Notes: generated from the letters alone by a model not told the origin. Counted from the first letter of the stretch, positions 44,854-54,037 are shown. The stretch: 64,000 bases of DNA from Ignavibacteria bacterium (GCA_025612245.1 JAAXKQ010000020.1:1-64000); one strand, 5' to 3'. A program made the numbers and translations.

Positions 44854-45229
44854 GATTGCTGAAAAAAATTATTGACGCTTTAGAAAACCCTCTTCTTTAT
44901 GTAAAGAAGAGGGTTTTTTGTTTTCATTTGGAGTAACAGTAGCCCGGCCTTAAAGGTAGCAGTGGAACAATATTTCATTTTTCAGGTATAATACCGAAAT
45001 TATGCCCTCATTATTCCATGAACTGAGAGCTACTTTGGGGCAGAATAATTCAGATTTTTCCTTATATTTGTGCTGAGGCTTATTTAATTTTGTTTTTGCC
45101 GGCTGTCCAGGGTATTTTTCTTTAAGCTTAAGCTTGCGGAGAGAAAATTACCCTGGCTAACCTGCACTTTCAGGATTAATACGGTTATACATGAATAGGT
45201 GTTTATTGTTTAATTAAAAAGGATGCAAA
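44854..45229. other. 376-base intergenic region with terminator and -7-like box
   Basis: The first part holds the terminator of the TPR gene. A TATATTTG box at 45063-45070 may belong to the promoter of the exbB-like gene, although no clean -33 partner lies at 19 bases. Nothing else is recognisable. Confidence 0.45.
44884..44919 (+). terminator. terminator after the TPR gene
   Basis: A 16-bp perfect inverted repeat (AAAACCCTCTTCTTTA with its complement) folds around a two-base centre and is followed by TTTTTTG. Confidence 0.92.
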
Positions 45230-45913
45230 ATGCTTTATAATTCATTGCTGGATCTTCTCTCAAAGGGTGGTTATACTGTATTAGTATTGGTGCTCTGCTC
45301 TATTTTATCATTAAAGGTCGTTATAGAAAAGGCTGTACTTTTTAAGGGAATTACCGACAAGGTTATTGACGACTTCAAGGCGAAGGTATTTTCGAGCCTT
45401 CAGGCCGGCGACAAAAAAGAAGCCCTGTTTTACTGCAAATCGTACAGCTGGAACTGGATGTTCTTTAACGTGAAAACCCCGCTGGCTCCGGTTTACAAAT
45501 ACATACTTGAGCACATCAGTATGCCGGAAGACGTTCTTCTGGAGCGCTCTTTGGCCAAGCTCGACAAGGAAGTAATTAAAATAGAAAAGGGGCTCGGTAT
45601 TCTTGCCACTTTGGGAAGTATATCTCCTTTCATAGGTCTTTTTGGTACGGTAATCGGTATCATCAGGTCATTTGAGGCTCTGGCACTGAATGAAGCTTCA
45701 GGATATCTGAACGTCATGGCCGGTATTGCCGAGGCTCTTGTATCAACTGCAGCAGGTCTGCTTGTTGCTGTACCTGCAGTCATGTTCTATAACTATTACA
45801 TGAGAAGAATTAAATCAAGCATGCCGGCTTTTGAAGAAGCAATACATGACCTGGTTTATGCTCTCAGGAAAAATGAAAGGGAAGTGAAGAATGCGTCGCT
45901 ACAAGATAGATGA
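45230..45913 (+). CDS. MotA/TolQ/ExbB family proton channel protein
   Basis: The 227-residue product has an N-terminal membrane helix (YTVLVLVLCSILSLKVVIEKA) and two central ones (LATLGSISPFIGLFGTVIGIIRSF and VSTAAGLLVAVPAVMFYNYY). The GLFGTVIGI and AEALVSTAAGLLVAVPAV motifs are diagnostic of the family. With the ExbD-like protein encoded next it forms an inner-membrane proton-driven motor energising TonB or Tol-Pal. The two genes overlap by 23 bases. Confidence 0.92.
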   Translation: MLYNSLLDLLSKGGYTVLVLVLCSILSLKVVIEKAVLFKGITDKVIDDFKAKVFSSLQAGDKKEALFYCKSYSWNWMFFNVKTPLAPVYKYILEHISMPEDVLLERSLAKLDKEVIKIEKGLGILATLGSISPFIGLFGTVIGIIRSFEALALNEASGYLNVMAGIAEALVSTAAGLLVAVPAVMFYNYYMRRIKSSMPAFEEAIHDLVYALRKNEREVKNASLQDR

Positions 45914-46298
45914 AAAAGAATTCTCGGAAATTAATATAACTCCTTTTACAGACGTCGTTCTGGTGCTCCTGCTGATATTCATGATTACGAGCCCATTTCT
46001 TGTTACAGGTGCCTTAAAGGTAAAGCTCCCTGATGCCGTGACCAGTGAAACGACGGGTGAAAAAAGCATGGAAGTATACCTGAATGACAGAAACGAGATC
46101 TACTTTAATAACAGGCAGGTTTCCCTGGGAGAGCTTAAGGTTGCAGCCGAAACGGCTTTTCTGAACACTCCCAATAAGGAAGTTGTAATTAAGGCAGATA
46201 AGAACTCTCTGCACGGCTATTTTGTCCAGGTAATGGACGTTCTAAAGAGGGCTGGAGCAAATAAGTTTCTGATCGCCACATCCAAAAAAGAAGAATAA
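45891..46298 (+). CDS. ExbD/TolR family protein
   Basis: The 135-residue protein has one N-terminal membrane helix (ITPFTDVVLVLLLIFMITSPF) containing the proton-carrying Asp of the PFTDVVLVLL motif, and a periplasmic domain (NSLHGYFVQVMDVLKRAGA). It works with the ExbB-like protein encoded upstream, whose gene overlaps its start. No tonB gene follows; a terminator closes the pair. Confidence 0.92.
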   Translation: MRRYKIDEKEFSEINITPFTDVVLVLLLIFMITSPFLVTGALKVKLPDAVTSETTGEKSMEVYLNDRNEIYFNNRQVSLGELKVAAETAFLNTPNKEVVIKADKNSLHGYFVQVMDVLKRAGANKFLIATSKKEE

Positions 46299-46316
46299 AG
46301 ATTCCTTAAAAACGAA

Positions 46317-46353
46317 AAATGCCGCCAGTGGAAATCACTGGCGGCATTTTTTT
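46317..46353 (+). terminator. terminator after the exbD-like gene
   Basis: AATGCCGCCAGTG pairs with CACTGGCGGCATT around GAAAT and is followed by a T-run. Confidence 0.92.
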
Positions 46354-46417
46354 ATTCCTGAATTGCCTCTCTGATTGACCAGCCCCCAACCTTCAGAGCT
46401 TAGTTCGCCAATCAAAT

Positions 46418-46542
46418 TCCCCGGAGCTTCAGCCTACGACCATTCGACGGGTATAAAATAATTACCAATATAAGCCACAACAAAGAGATGGGATTTCCCC
46501 AGTATACATAGCTAAAACTATAGGCTGGTCAAAAAGACAGAG
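46418..46542. repeat. dispersed intergenic palindromic element, copy 1
   Basis: Two modules resemble those at 63238-63313: CCGGAGCTTCAGCCTACGA, and a segment ending in CTAAAACTATAGGCTGGTCA followed by AAAA. Both contain AGCT-AAA-GCCT-like short palindromes. It lies beyond the lnt stop and contains no ORF. Confidence 0.6.
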
Positions 46543-46552
46543 TTCTAATTAT

Positions 46553-48238
46553 CTAGCTCTGTTTGACTTTTCTAACAGTTTTTATGGTAAAGAAAACTAT
46601 TATCATCAAACCAGAAACCATAAATGAAAGATACGGAATTATTAAAGGGTGTTTTGAATAAAACGTGAGACCTGTCTCTAATGGGGCATCTCCCGTTATT
46701 ACGGTCCTCGTAAACATCTTAGATGCAACTAACGTTCTGCCCAAAGGATCAATTATTGTGCTTATGCCCCCGTTTGCGGCCCTTACTACGGTCCTCCTGT
46801 TCTCAATTGCCCTCAGCACGGAAATCTCTTTGTGCTGATACGGCCCGCTTGAATTTCCATACCAGCTGTCGTTTGTAACTACACTGATCAGCTGAGCCCC
46901 GCGCTGCGCAAAGCTGGCTACAAATGCCGGGTACACCGATTCAAAGCAGACAAGGCTGTTTACTTTTACTGTATCGGGTAAAGAAGGCGCTGCGCCTTTC
47001 TTTGCCCTGAGCAGATTAAATACAATAGTATCGCGCCCGACGTTCCAACCCGAGATTCCGACGTTCCACTTAAGGAAGTCTCCCAGGAAAGGCAAGGCAT
47101 CCACAAAAGGCACTCTTTCGCCAAAAGGAACGAGCTTTTGCTTTGCGTAGCGCTCAATGTGGAAGTTGTATGGCGAAAAAAGCAGCACGGAATTATACGT
47201 GGCGTAAAACATTTCATTTAATTTGCTGAACTTGGCATCAGGCGGAGCAAGGCTTTTATCCGGGAAATAGGTAAAGTCGGGCATTCCCGTAATGAGATAA
47301 ACGCCTTTTCTCTGTATGAAATTGTAAATGGAGTCAATTGCGTCCCTGTGGCTTCCGTCCCTCAGGTAATAGGGGAGAGCTGTCTCGGGCCAGAAAATAA
47401 CTTTGGCGCCTTTCGAGGCCGCCTGCCTGGAGAGGTCGAGGTATAGCTTTGTAAGCTCATTTCCGCCCGTGCCTGACCACTTGTCCCAGGGATCAAGATT
47501 GGGCTGCACCAGCCCTACCCTGATGGTGTCTTTAGACACCATGAAACTGTTCAAGCGGTATGTGCCGTAGATGACCGGTAGAAGGAAAAGTATCAGGCCC
47601 CCAATAAAAGAAATGTAGCTGAGCTTTTTGTTTTCCCTGAAGTTTCTATACGAAAGGTAGAAGAATACGTTTATATAAACTGCAAGAAGTGAAAGCCCGA
47701 GCGCGCCAAGGATGTCTGCAATCTGTATGAAGCTCAGAAAGTGCGTCATCCCGTTCCCAAGCGTAAGCCAGGGGAAGCTGGCATCGGTTATCATGTAAAA
47801 GTATTCGTATGAAACCCAGAAGAAGGGTAAAAGCACCAGTGCCGCAAGGTTCCCGAATGTCTTTCTGGCAAAATAATAAAGCGTGGAAGGGATGAGGAAA
47901 AATGCGGTATTTATAAACAGCAGCAGGATGCCGCCTATCATAAGGAAGGGATCCGCCTCGCTGGTCCAGCTCCCGACCCAATAGATTGTAGTTAAATTAA
48001 AGACGAAAAAGGTAAGGTATGTAAACCTGTTTATGTCTATGAGTCTTTCTTTTTTTTCGAGCACTCCTAAGTATGGAATAAGCCCCATGAAGATCAGAAG
48101 TGTAAAAGGAAAGGGTACAGGTGGAAACGCAAGGCCCATGAGCAGCCCGCTTAGCATTCCTGCAATGCGTTGTTTATTTCTTAACTTTCTTTCTTCCGGT
48201 GTAACGGGTATTTTTTTAAAGAACTTAAAGAACTTCAC
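46553..48238 (-). CDS. lnt: apolipoprotein N-acyltransferase
   Basis: Lnt adds the third acyl chain to the N-terminal Cys of lipoproteins in the inner membrane. The 561-residue protein has about six to seven membrane helices (residues 26-230) and a C-terminal nitrilase domain with catalytic Glu-285 (IFWPETALPYY), Lys-368 (AKQKLVPFGERVPF) and Cys-431 (SLVCFESVYP). NDSWYGNSSGPYQH near 455 is the conserved family motif. It is the last gene of a six-gene operon and overlaps dedA by 14 bases. The many lipoproteins in this window would be its substrates. Confidence 0.95.
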   Translation of the reverse strand: MKFFKFFKKIPVTPEERKLRNKQRIAGMLSGLLMGLAFPPVPFPFTLLIFMGLIPYLGVLEKKERLIDINRFTYLTFFVFNLTTIYWVGSWTSEADPFLMIGGILLLFINTAFFLIPSTLYYFARKTFGNLAALVLLPFFWVSYEYFYMITDASFPWLTLGNGMTHFLSFIQIADILGALGLSLLAVYINVFFYLSYRNFRENKKLSYISFIGGLILFLLPVIYGTYRLNSFMVSKDTIRVGLVQPNLDPWDKWSGTGGNELTKLYLDLSRQAASKGAKVIFWPETALPYYLRDGSHRDAIDSIYNFIQRKGVYLITGMPDFTYFPDKSLAPPDAKFSKLNEMFYATYNSVLLFSPYNFHIERYAKQKLVPFGERVPFVDALPFLGDFLKWNVGISGWNVGRDTIVFNLLRAKKGAAPSLPDTVKVNSLVCFESVYPAFVASFAQRGAQLISVVTNDSWYGNSSGPYQHKEISVLRAIENRRTVVRAANGGISTIIDPLGRTLVASKMFTRTVITGDAPLETGLTFYSKHPLIIPYLSFMVSGLMIIVFFTIKTVRKVKQS

Positions 48239-48854
48239 TTTTCTGCCGCTTTTTTTTCAGTAAAATCTGCCTGACAAGTATCACCAGAACTACCAGTAAT
48301 GTCAGGCCAATAACCGCATTGCTGTAAATTGAGAGGTATTTGTCAATTGCCTCGATGTTATTTCCAAGCAATACACCCAGCCAGATAATAATGGCGTTCC
48401 AGGCAAACGCGCTGATGGTTGAATAAATAAAGGTTTTCTTGGCGTCAAGTTCGCTGAAGCCGGCAAAAAAACTGATTACAGAGCGTGTTCCCGGCATGAA
48501 GCGGTTGAATACAATCAGCTTATAGCCATACTTCTTAAACCACTCATCCGTTTTTGCAATTGATTCGGGTGAAATGAACTTCAGCTTTTTGTGCCGTATT
48601 GCTTTTTCTCCCAGAGTCATGCCTACGTAATACATGAGCATGAAGCCTGCAGAGCTTCCAAGGCTCGTAATGAGCAGTACCGGAATGAATCCGATATTCT
48701 GGTCGCCGCCTGAGATCAGTGAGGCTCCGAAAATCACTACCACGTCACTTGGCGAAGGGGGAAAAACATTTTCAATGAAAGAAAAGAAAAAAAGCGTCAT
48801 ATAAACCCAGAAAGGGCTTAAATTACTTATGTATGCAATTATATCCTCTAGCAT
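48225..48854 (-). CDS. DedA family membrane protein
   Basis: The 209-residue protein has the DedA signature: FSFIENVFPPSPSDVVVIFGA, a GxxxG-rich helix (GSSAGFMLMYYVGMTLGEKA), and RFMPGTRSVISFFAGFSEL. It has about five membrane spans. DedA proteins flip or help distribute undecaprenyl phosphate or phospholipids and affect membrane-potential homeostasis. It shares TAATG with the upstream ispF stop and overlaps lnt downstream. Confidence 0.9.
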   Translation of the reverse strand: MLEDIIAYISNLSPFWVYMTLFFFSFIENVFPPSPSDVVVIFGASLISGGDQNIGFIPVLLITSLGSSAGFMLMYYVGMTLGEKAIRHKKLKFISPESIAKTDEWFKKYGYKLIVFNRFMPGTRSVISFFAGFSELDAKKTFIYSTISAFAWNAIIIWLGVLLGNNIEAIDKYLSIYSNAVIGLTLLVVLVILVRQILLKKKRQKSEVL

Positions 48855-49348
48855 TAAGCCTCTTCAGTTTTAACAAGGAGCACTGTGGCGTAAGCTGCCA
48901 CGCCTTCTTCCCTTCCGGTAAAGCCAAGGTGTTCGGTCGTGGTGGCTTTAATGGAAACCTGCTCCGGATCACTTTCTAAAATCTGCGCCGTTTTCTCGCG
49001 CATCGGGTCTATAAATCTGGCAACCTTGGGTCTCTGCATTACAATTACGGCATCGAGGTTGCCAAGCCGGTAGCCCTTTTTTTTAATGAGTTCATAGACA
49101 CTGGATAAAAGCCTGCCGCTATCGGCATTTTTATACTTTTCATCCGTATCGGGGAAGTGCTTGCCAATGTCCCCGAGTGCCAGGGCTCCCAGAAGAGCAT
49201 CTGAGATTGCATGCAGCAAAACGTCAGCATCCGAATGCCCTAAGAGTCCTTTTTCATGTGGTATTTCAATTCCGCCTAAGATAAGTTTCCGTTCCGGGGC
49301 AAACGCATGAACATCGTACCCGAAGCCGGTTCTATATGGTAACAGCAT
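48854..49348 (-). CDS. ispF: 2-C-methyl-D-erythritol 2,4-cyclodiphosphate synthase
   Basis: IspF makes the cyclic diphosphate of the non-mevalonate isoprenoid pathway. The 164-residue protein shows the metal-binding motif GFGYDVHAF (Asp-12, His-14), [20 protein letters not shown], and [22 protein letters not shown] and, near the C-terminus, [20 protein letters not shown]. It is a homotrimer in the cytoplasm. Its stop overlaps the dedA start in TAATG. Confidence 0.96.
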   Translation of the reverse strand: MLLPYRTGFGYDVHAFAPERKLILGGIEIPHEKGLLGHSDADVLLHAISDALLGALALGDIGKHFPDTDEKYKNADSGRLLSSVYELIKKKGYRLGNLDAVIVMQRPKVARFIDPMREKTAQILESDPEQVSIKATTTEHLGFTGREEGVAAYATVLLVKTEEA

Positions 49349-49407
49349 TATACCTCTAATAGTTTATATACCTGGTCCAGTGTTAAGGCATTCTTGTGTA
49401 GAAAAAA

Positions 49408-49695
49408 CTAATGCCTTATCTCAAATGAGGAAAATTCCCCGCTATATTCCTGCCACGCTATTGTGCACCTGTTTACGGATGCGTGCATGGGGCCGATTCT
49501 TATGGTCTTAAAGAGCTCTTCAATGGCTGCTTTACTGCCTTCAACTACCGTCAGCACCTCATCACCCGTATAGAGGTTCCTCGTGTAGCCCTTCAGCCCC
49601 AGCCTTTGTGCATTCCTGAGTACAAAATACCTGAAGCCAACGCCCTGAACCATTCCCTCGGCCAGAATTTCCGCCCTGAAGAGTTTCCCTTCCAT
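49408..49695 (-). CDS. acyP: acylphosphatase
   Basis: The 95-residue enzyme hydrolyses acyl phosphates. The catalytic Arg lies in EGMVQGVGFRYFVLRNA and the Asn in KGYTRNLYTGDEVLTVVEG, both in the standard spacing. The last strand (SGEFSSFEIR) completes the ferredoxin-like fold. It is part of the era-to-lnt gene cluster, with gaps of about 60-80 bases on either side. Confidence 0.95.
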   Translation of the reverse strand: MEGKLFRAEILAEGMVQGVGFRYFVLRNAQRLGLKGYTRNLYTGDEVLTVVEGSKAAIEELFKTIRIGPMHASVNRCTIAWQEYSGEFSSFEIRH

Positions 49696-49773
49696 AACCC
49701 TTAAAATTTTCTGTTCCTCTTAGAAAAATAAGAACAGAACAAGTCTTTTCAAAATGAGTTTAAAAAGAAAGTC

Positions 49774-50736
49774 TTATAAATCCTGCACCTGCATTTCAGC
49801 CTTTGATTTTGAGCCTGCCTTCTCCAGGAGTTCTGAGGAAAGGAGTCCTGAGAAAATGAGGAAGCAGCCGATGAAGCTGAATAAAGTAAATCCTTCTCCG
49901 AGGGCGAAAAAGGCAAAGAGGGCCGAGAACAAGGGCTCGAAAGAATAAATTATTCCGGCCTTTGTCGGGCTTACTTCTTTCTGGAATCTTGTCTGGACTG
50001 TCATTGTAACAAAGGTAGCCAGAACAGCCGTATAGGCAAGTCCTCCAAGGAGTGAGGCTGTAAAGCTGGCCCTCATGGGCTCAATGCCCGCTCCGGAGAG
50101 CAGAACTGAAAGTAAGAAGGCAAGAGCCGAGGTAACTGAAAGCTGCAGGAAAGTAAGCGCCTTAAAATTCACGCGTCTGCTCGCCTTATCCAGAAAGACT
50201 ATCTGCATCGCAAAGAAAATGGCGGACAAAAGCGTCAGCACGTCGCCAAAGTTAAAGTTGCTTCCAAGCTCGTTGAAGAGGTTCAGCACCGAGGTGTCCT
50301 TTACAGACAGGAACACAAGTCCCAGAAGAACAAGGAGGCTCCCAAAAACAGCACCGAAAGAAGGTTTCCTTTTGTCAATTATCAACTGCAAAAGTGGGGT
50401 AAACATTACAAGTGAGCCGGTAATAAAACCCGACTTGGTTGCCGTAGTATAGTTTAAGGCTACGGTCTGGGTTGAAAAACCGAGGAATAAAAGTATTCCT
50501 ACAAGGATTCCCATAATAAAGGATTTCCGCTCCAGCTTTTGTAATTCCTTTAGGGCAAAGGGTAATAAAAGCAGGGAGGCAATCAGGAATCTGATTCCGA
50601 CAAAAAGCATTGGGGAAATATCGGTAAGAGAGTTTTTAACAACTACAAACGTGCCCCCCCAGATAACCGTGTTAAATATGAGGGCACATTCTCCGAAGTA
50701 CTTCCTGTGTATAATTGAACGGGAGTTATTCATCAT
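49774..50736 (-). CDS. EamA (DMT superfamily) transporter
   Basis: The 320-residue protein has ten hydrophobic helices in two EamA repeats: WGGTFVVVKNSLTDISPMLF begins the first, and LATFVTMTVQTRFQKEVSPT with AGIIYSFEPLFSALFAFFAL belongs to the second. These are typical of exporters of small metabolites or amino acids. It overlaps era by 11 bases, so translation is coupled. Confidence 0.9.
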   Translation of the reverse strand: MMNNSRSIIHRKYFGECALIFNTVIWGGTFVVVKNSLTDISPMLFVGIRFLIASLLLLPFALKELQKLERKSFIMGILVGILLFLGFSTQTVALNYTTATKSGFITGSLVMFTPLLQLIIDKRKPSFGAVFGSLLVLLGLVFLSVKDTSVLNLFNELGSNFNFGDVLTLLSAIFFAMQIVFLDKASRRVNFKALTFLQLSVTSALAFLLSVLLSGAGIEPMRASFTASLLGGLAYTAVLATFVTMTVQTRFQKEVSPTKAGIIYSFEPLFSALFAFFALGEGFTLFSFIGCFLIFSGLLSSELLEKAGSKSKAEMQVQDL

Positions 50737-51634
50737 CTGTAGTATAGCCGAAGGATTTAAGAAAATTCGGGTCAGAACGCCATTTATTCCTAACTTTTAC
50801 CCTGAGCTCCAAATATACAGGGCGCTGCAGGAAAGCTTCAATTGCCTCGCGCGACTTTTGTCCCAGCTCTTTGATTGCCGAGCCCTGGCGGCCGATTAAA
50901 ATCGGCTTCTGGGATTCTTTTTCCACGACGATGGATGCCTGTATGAGGTCCTTCCTGCCTTCCCTTTCCTTGAAGTCGTCTATTACAACCTCAACGCTGT
51001 AAGGGATCTCTTCGTGATAGAGTTCCAGGATCTTTTCGCGTATGATCTCCGAGACGAAGAAACGTTCCGGCTCAATTGCGACAATGTCATCAGGATAATA
51101 TTTCGGGTGCTCGGGCAGAAATTCCAGAATGTTCTCAAGAACACTATCCGTATTGTAATTCAGCATGGCTGAAACGGGGATAATCCTGTCGAAATTGCCT
51201 GTCTTTTCGAGCTTCGACATTAAGAGCTTTACCTTTTCCTCGTTTGAAAGGTCAACCTTGTTAATTAGCACCATCTTCTTTTGCTTCCTGTAGGAAAGAA
51301 TCTTTTGGACATTCTCATCCTCAAGTGTCTTCCTTCCTTCCGGGTCGGAGGAAATATCTATGATAAAAAGAAGCACGTCTGCGTCTTTTACGGACTGGTG
51401 CACGTATTCGAGCATCTTTTCCTGCAGAAGATAATCGGGCTTCAGTATGCCCGGAGTATCAAGAAAAATCACCTGGAAATCTTCTGTGGATAAAATGCCC
51501 AGAATTCTCTTTCTTGTCGTCTGTGGTTTATTTGTAGTAATTGAAAGTTTCTCACCTAAAAATGCGTTCAAAAGCGTGGATTTCCCCACGTTAGGCTTAC
51601 CTATAATCGTAACATAACCTGATTTTATTGCCAT
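50726..51634 (-). CDS. era: GTPase Era
   Basis: Era binds 16S rRNA near its 3' end and assists 30S subunit maturation. The 302-residue protein has G1 GKPNVGKST (12-20), G3 DTPG, G4 NKVD and the C-terminal KH domain (ILIGRQGSAIKELGQKSREA). It heads the era-EamA-acyP-ispF-dedA-lnt gene series and follows the anti-sigma gene by 186 bases, which allows a separate promoter. Confidence 0.97.
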   Translation of the reverse strand: MAIKSGYVTIIGKPNVGKSTLLNAFLGEKLSITTNKPQTTRKRILGILSTEDFQVIFLDTPGILKPDYLLQEKMLEYVHQSVKDADVLLFIIDISSDPEGRKTLEDENVQKILSYRKQKKMVLINKVDLSNEEKVKLLMSKLEKTGNFDRIIPVSAMLNYNTDSVLENILEFLPEHPKYYPDDIVAIEPERFFVSEIIREKILELYHEEIPYSVEVVIDDFKEREGRKDLIQASIVVEKESQKPILIGRQGSAIKELGQKSREAIEAFLQRPVYLELRVKVRNKWRSDPNFLKSFGYTTDDE

Positions 51635-51820
51635 AATTCCCGACTTAAATTAAAATAATAATAACAATCAATATATCTAACTCGCGACTTAAAGGCAATG
51701 TAATGTAAATTGATAAAAGCCATAGAGAAAGCCGTGGGTGGGAAAATATGGAATCCTTTTTGCCGGGGAAGCAAGGGCCCGGGTAGGTAAGCGTGAATGG
51801 CTTAAAACTACCGTCTTGTC

Positions 51821-52354
51821 TTAACGCAACCTGCCCTTGGCTTCCTTGAAGGATTCGTACACGATATAGATGCTTACCAAAATGATAAATGCAAGTCCTG
51901 AACCCACGATGGAAAGGCTCCTGCTTGAGAAGAGGTCCTTATAGCTGGAAAGGATGTCTGAGAATTTAGATGAAGCTGCGTCAAATGCCGTCTTATACCA
52001 TGCCGGTTCTGAGGGCACGGCAGGAACGGAGGCCTTGACTGCCAGAATAGCCGCAATCAGTATTGCTGCGGTTAAAACAAGGAAAAGAGCGACAACAAAC
52101 CTGAAGAAATAGCTTTTCTTAGGCGCATAGTGGAAAGAAATCTTCTCGATCTTCTTCATCAGATTTTGCGTAAAGTCGCCTGAAACGTGGAAAGTCTCCA
52201 TCATCCTGAACTGCTGGTCTACAATTCTCAGTGCCTTTAATCTTGCCAGGCACGAGCTGCAGATTTTTAGGTGTTCATTCAGCTCTGAAAGCCCTTCGCC
52301 TTCAAGTTCATTATCGATATATTTATTTAAGATTTCGTCGCTAATGTGCCTCAT
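51821..52354 (-). CDS. anti-sigma factor, zinc-finger type
   Basis: The 177-residue protein has an N-terminal ZAS motif (His-x3-Cys-x2-Cys: EHLKICSSCLARLK) and two membrane helices (about 84-106 and 148-170) separated by a short periplasmic loop. It binds the ECF sigma factor encoded upstream and releases it on envelope stress. The ATGA overlap with the sigma gene indicates coupled translation at a fixed ratio. Confidence 0.9.
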   Translation of the reverse strand: MRHISDEILNKYIDNELEGEGLSELNEHLKICSSCLARLKALRIVDQQFRMMETFHVSGDFTQNLMKKIEKISFHYAPKKSYFFRFVVALFLVLTAAILIAAILAVKASVPAVPSEPAWYKTAFDAASSKFSDILSSYKDLFSSRSLSIVGSGLAFIILVSIYIVYESFKEAKGRLR

Positions 52355-52917
52355 AACAGCTCCTCGTTGTAATTGTGCTTCAGTACCATGTCCCTAAGTG
52401 CGTTACGCGACCTGTGAAGAATAACCTTTACGTTTACCAAAGACAATCCCGTTATTTTGCTTATTTCATCAAGACTCATGTCATCAATATAGAACATGTT
52501 AAGTATTGTTGAGTATTTTTCGGGCAGCTTTTCAATCATTTTATTTACAAACTGCGCCACGTTTTCGCTTTCTGCGTACACCTGCACTCCGGCATCGCTT
52601 AGTTCCAGGTGATCTTCCAGCGAGCTGAGATCCTTCTCATTCCGCCTTCTTTTACTGGAAAGAAATGTAAGAGCCGAATTATAGACAATACGGTAAAACC
52701 AGGTAGAGAATTTGGAATCCTGCCTGAAGAAGCTGAGCGACTTATACGCCTTCAGGAAACTGTCCTGCAGAACTTCTTCGGCATCAAAGTCATTTCTTAG
52801 CATTCTCTTCAGCAAGGAGAATCCTTTATCTTTGTAGCGGTCAATGATGAGCGCAAAGTCAGCCTGATTGCCTCTTTTGACCGATTCAATTATCTCTATG
52901 TCGCTTAGATTCCTCAT
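52351..52917 (-). CDS. ECF sigma factor, RpoE-like
   Basis: The 188-residue protein has region 2 (ALIIDRYKDKGFSLLKRMLR, then AEEVLQDSFLKAYKSL) and region 4 (LPEKYSTILNMFYIDDMSLD, then SLVNVKVILHRSRNALRD). It would redirect RNA polymerase to stress promoters. Upstream is a divergent region with repeated GTAACC-type -35 boxes, suggesting that it drives its own gene. The partner anti-sigma gene overlaps its 3' end by four bases. Confidence 0.92.
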   Translation of the reverse strand: MRNLSDIEIIESVKRGNQADFALIIDRYKDKGFSLLKRMLRNDFDAEEVLQDSFLKAYKSLSFFRQDSKFSTWFYRIVYNSALTFLSSKRRRNEKDLSSLEDHLELSDAGVQVYAESENVAQFVNKMIEKLPEKYSTILNMFYIDDMSLDEISKITGLSLVNVKVILHRSRNALRDMVLKHNYNEELL

Positions 52918-52929
52918 CTTAATACTTGT

Positions 52930-53121
52930 GACCAGTTTATTGATGGAAAGGTTACAGGCTGATGAGTTAAAATAATAAAATATTTACCACCCGGCAAAAT
53001 TGTGTAACCTTTCCTGATTTCCCTTAGTCTCAAATAGTAGAACCGGAAGAAGACCGGGCAGTTAAAAACCGGAAAGAATAATTAAGCAGAAAGCGTGTAA
53101 CCTTTTGGCGGCTTTCCCGTC
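52930..53121. promoter_or_regulatory. divergent ECF-sigma promoter region with three GTAACC -35 boxes
   Basis: TGTAACCTTTCC occurs on the plus strand at 53003-53014 and, exactly inverted, at 52945-52956. A third box TGTAACCTTTT lies at 53096-53106. Each has a GTC-containing -10 candidate 15-17 bases downstream: GTCA for the sigma gene, GTCT and CGTC for the plus-strand gene at 53154. AAC-type -35 boxes are typical of ECF sigma targets. Confidence 0.65.
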
Positions 53122-53153
53122 AAAACAAGTAGACAATAGAGAAGGAGTCAATC

Positions 53154-53507
53154 ATGGGACCTGCAATAGTTGGCGTATTTATACCAATAATAATCACAGT
53201 TACTATAGGCCTGGTTTTGATAACACTGGCTTACTTTAAGTCCAGGGAAAGACAGATGCTGATAGAAAGGGGGCTGCCTCCAGAGGAAATAAAGCAGTTT
53301 TTTGCGAACAAAGATAAAGCCAATCCCTTTCTTCTGACCAAGATTGGAATAATTGCCATATTTTTTGGAATCGGTATAGGGCTTGGAATGTACCTTCAGG
53401 AACTGACGAATCAGGAATTCTGGTTAGTGCTGTTCTTATTTACACTGACCGGGCTGGGCTTTATTATTGCAAACCTTCTGGGGCGAAAGCTGGAGAAAAC
53501 ATACTGA
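53154..53507 (+). CDS. DUF6249-like membrane protein
   Basis: The 117-residue product has an N-terminal helix (VFIPIIITVTIGLVLITLAY) followed by FKSRERQMLIERGLPPEEIK, the hallmark of DUF6249, and two further helices. GAGAAGGAG lies at a good distance from the ATG. The family is common beside ECF sigma/anti-sigma pairs in Bacteroidota, and this gene is divergent from such a pair with matching promoter motifs, so it is probably part of the sigma regulon. Its function is unknown. Confidence 0.82.
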   Translation: MGPAIVGVFIPIIITVTIGLVLITLAYFKSRERQMLIERGLPPEEIKQFFANKDKANPFLLTKIGIIAIFFGIGIGLGMYLQELTNQEFWLVLFLFTLTGLGFIIANLLGRKLEKTY

Positions 53508-53542
53508 TATTTGTTCCTGGGGGGATCGTTTTTTTTTACAAA

Positions 53543-53593
53543 AAAGGGCTGTCTCAAAAGCTGATTTGAATTTCACCTCTTGAAACAGCCCCA
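53543..53593. terminator. bidirectional terminator
   Basis: AAAAGGGCTGTCTCA pairs with TGAAACAGCCCC through a 27-base loop that can fold further. It lies between two convergent genes and has A/T runs on both sides. Confidence 0.75.
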
Positions 53594-53609
53594 TTTCAAC
53601 TATTACAGT

Positions 53610-53891
53610 TTAGTACTGATCTTCATTATCATACTGAAGGACTTCCAGATCAACGAGCTTTGATGAGACGCCTTTAATCAGGCTTAATTTTCTTGCAAGT
53701 TCTTCCTTCTGGCCGTCGTCTCCAACCAGCTCAAGCATCAGAAGGCCTTCGTCGCTGCAGTTATCCAGAATGCCGTCATGAATTCCGAGCCTTGTTTTTA
53801 TCATGCACCCCCACCCGGTTAAAACTTTCTGAACGTTTACTGCAGAATCCTTTCTGCTGCCGATAAGTATCAAAAGGACTGACTTTTTCAT
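53610..53891 (-). CDS. ACT-like regulator, iron-only hydrogenase system regulator type
   Basis: The 93-residue protein fits the TM1266-like family of ACT/NikR-C-like domains: a first strand (KSVLLILIGSRKDSAVNVQK), the conserved RLGIHDGILDNCSDEGLLML core with a Cys, and LSLIKGVSSKLVDLEVLQ. Relatives are annotated as hydrogenase-system regulators because of neighbourhood, but no hydrogenase gene lies here, so the label describes the fold only. Confidence 0.65.
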   Translation of the reverse strand: MKKSVLLILIGSRKDSAVNVQKVLTGWGCMIKTRLGIHDGILDNCSDEGLLMLELVGDDGQKEELARKLSLIKGVSSKLVDLEVLQYDNEDQY

Positions 53892-54037
53892 AAAGCTAAC
53901 TCCCCGATGATTAATGAATTAGATTAGATTCCCGGCTCTTAAGATAGTAATTTTCCGGTATGAATGTAAATACGGGGAACGGTAGTTTTTATAAAATATT
54001 TTAAGAAAACAATTGAGGCATTATTGCATTGCAGAAA

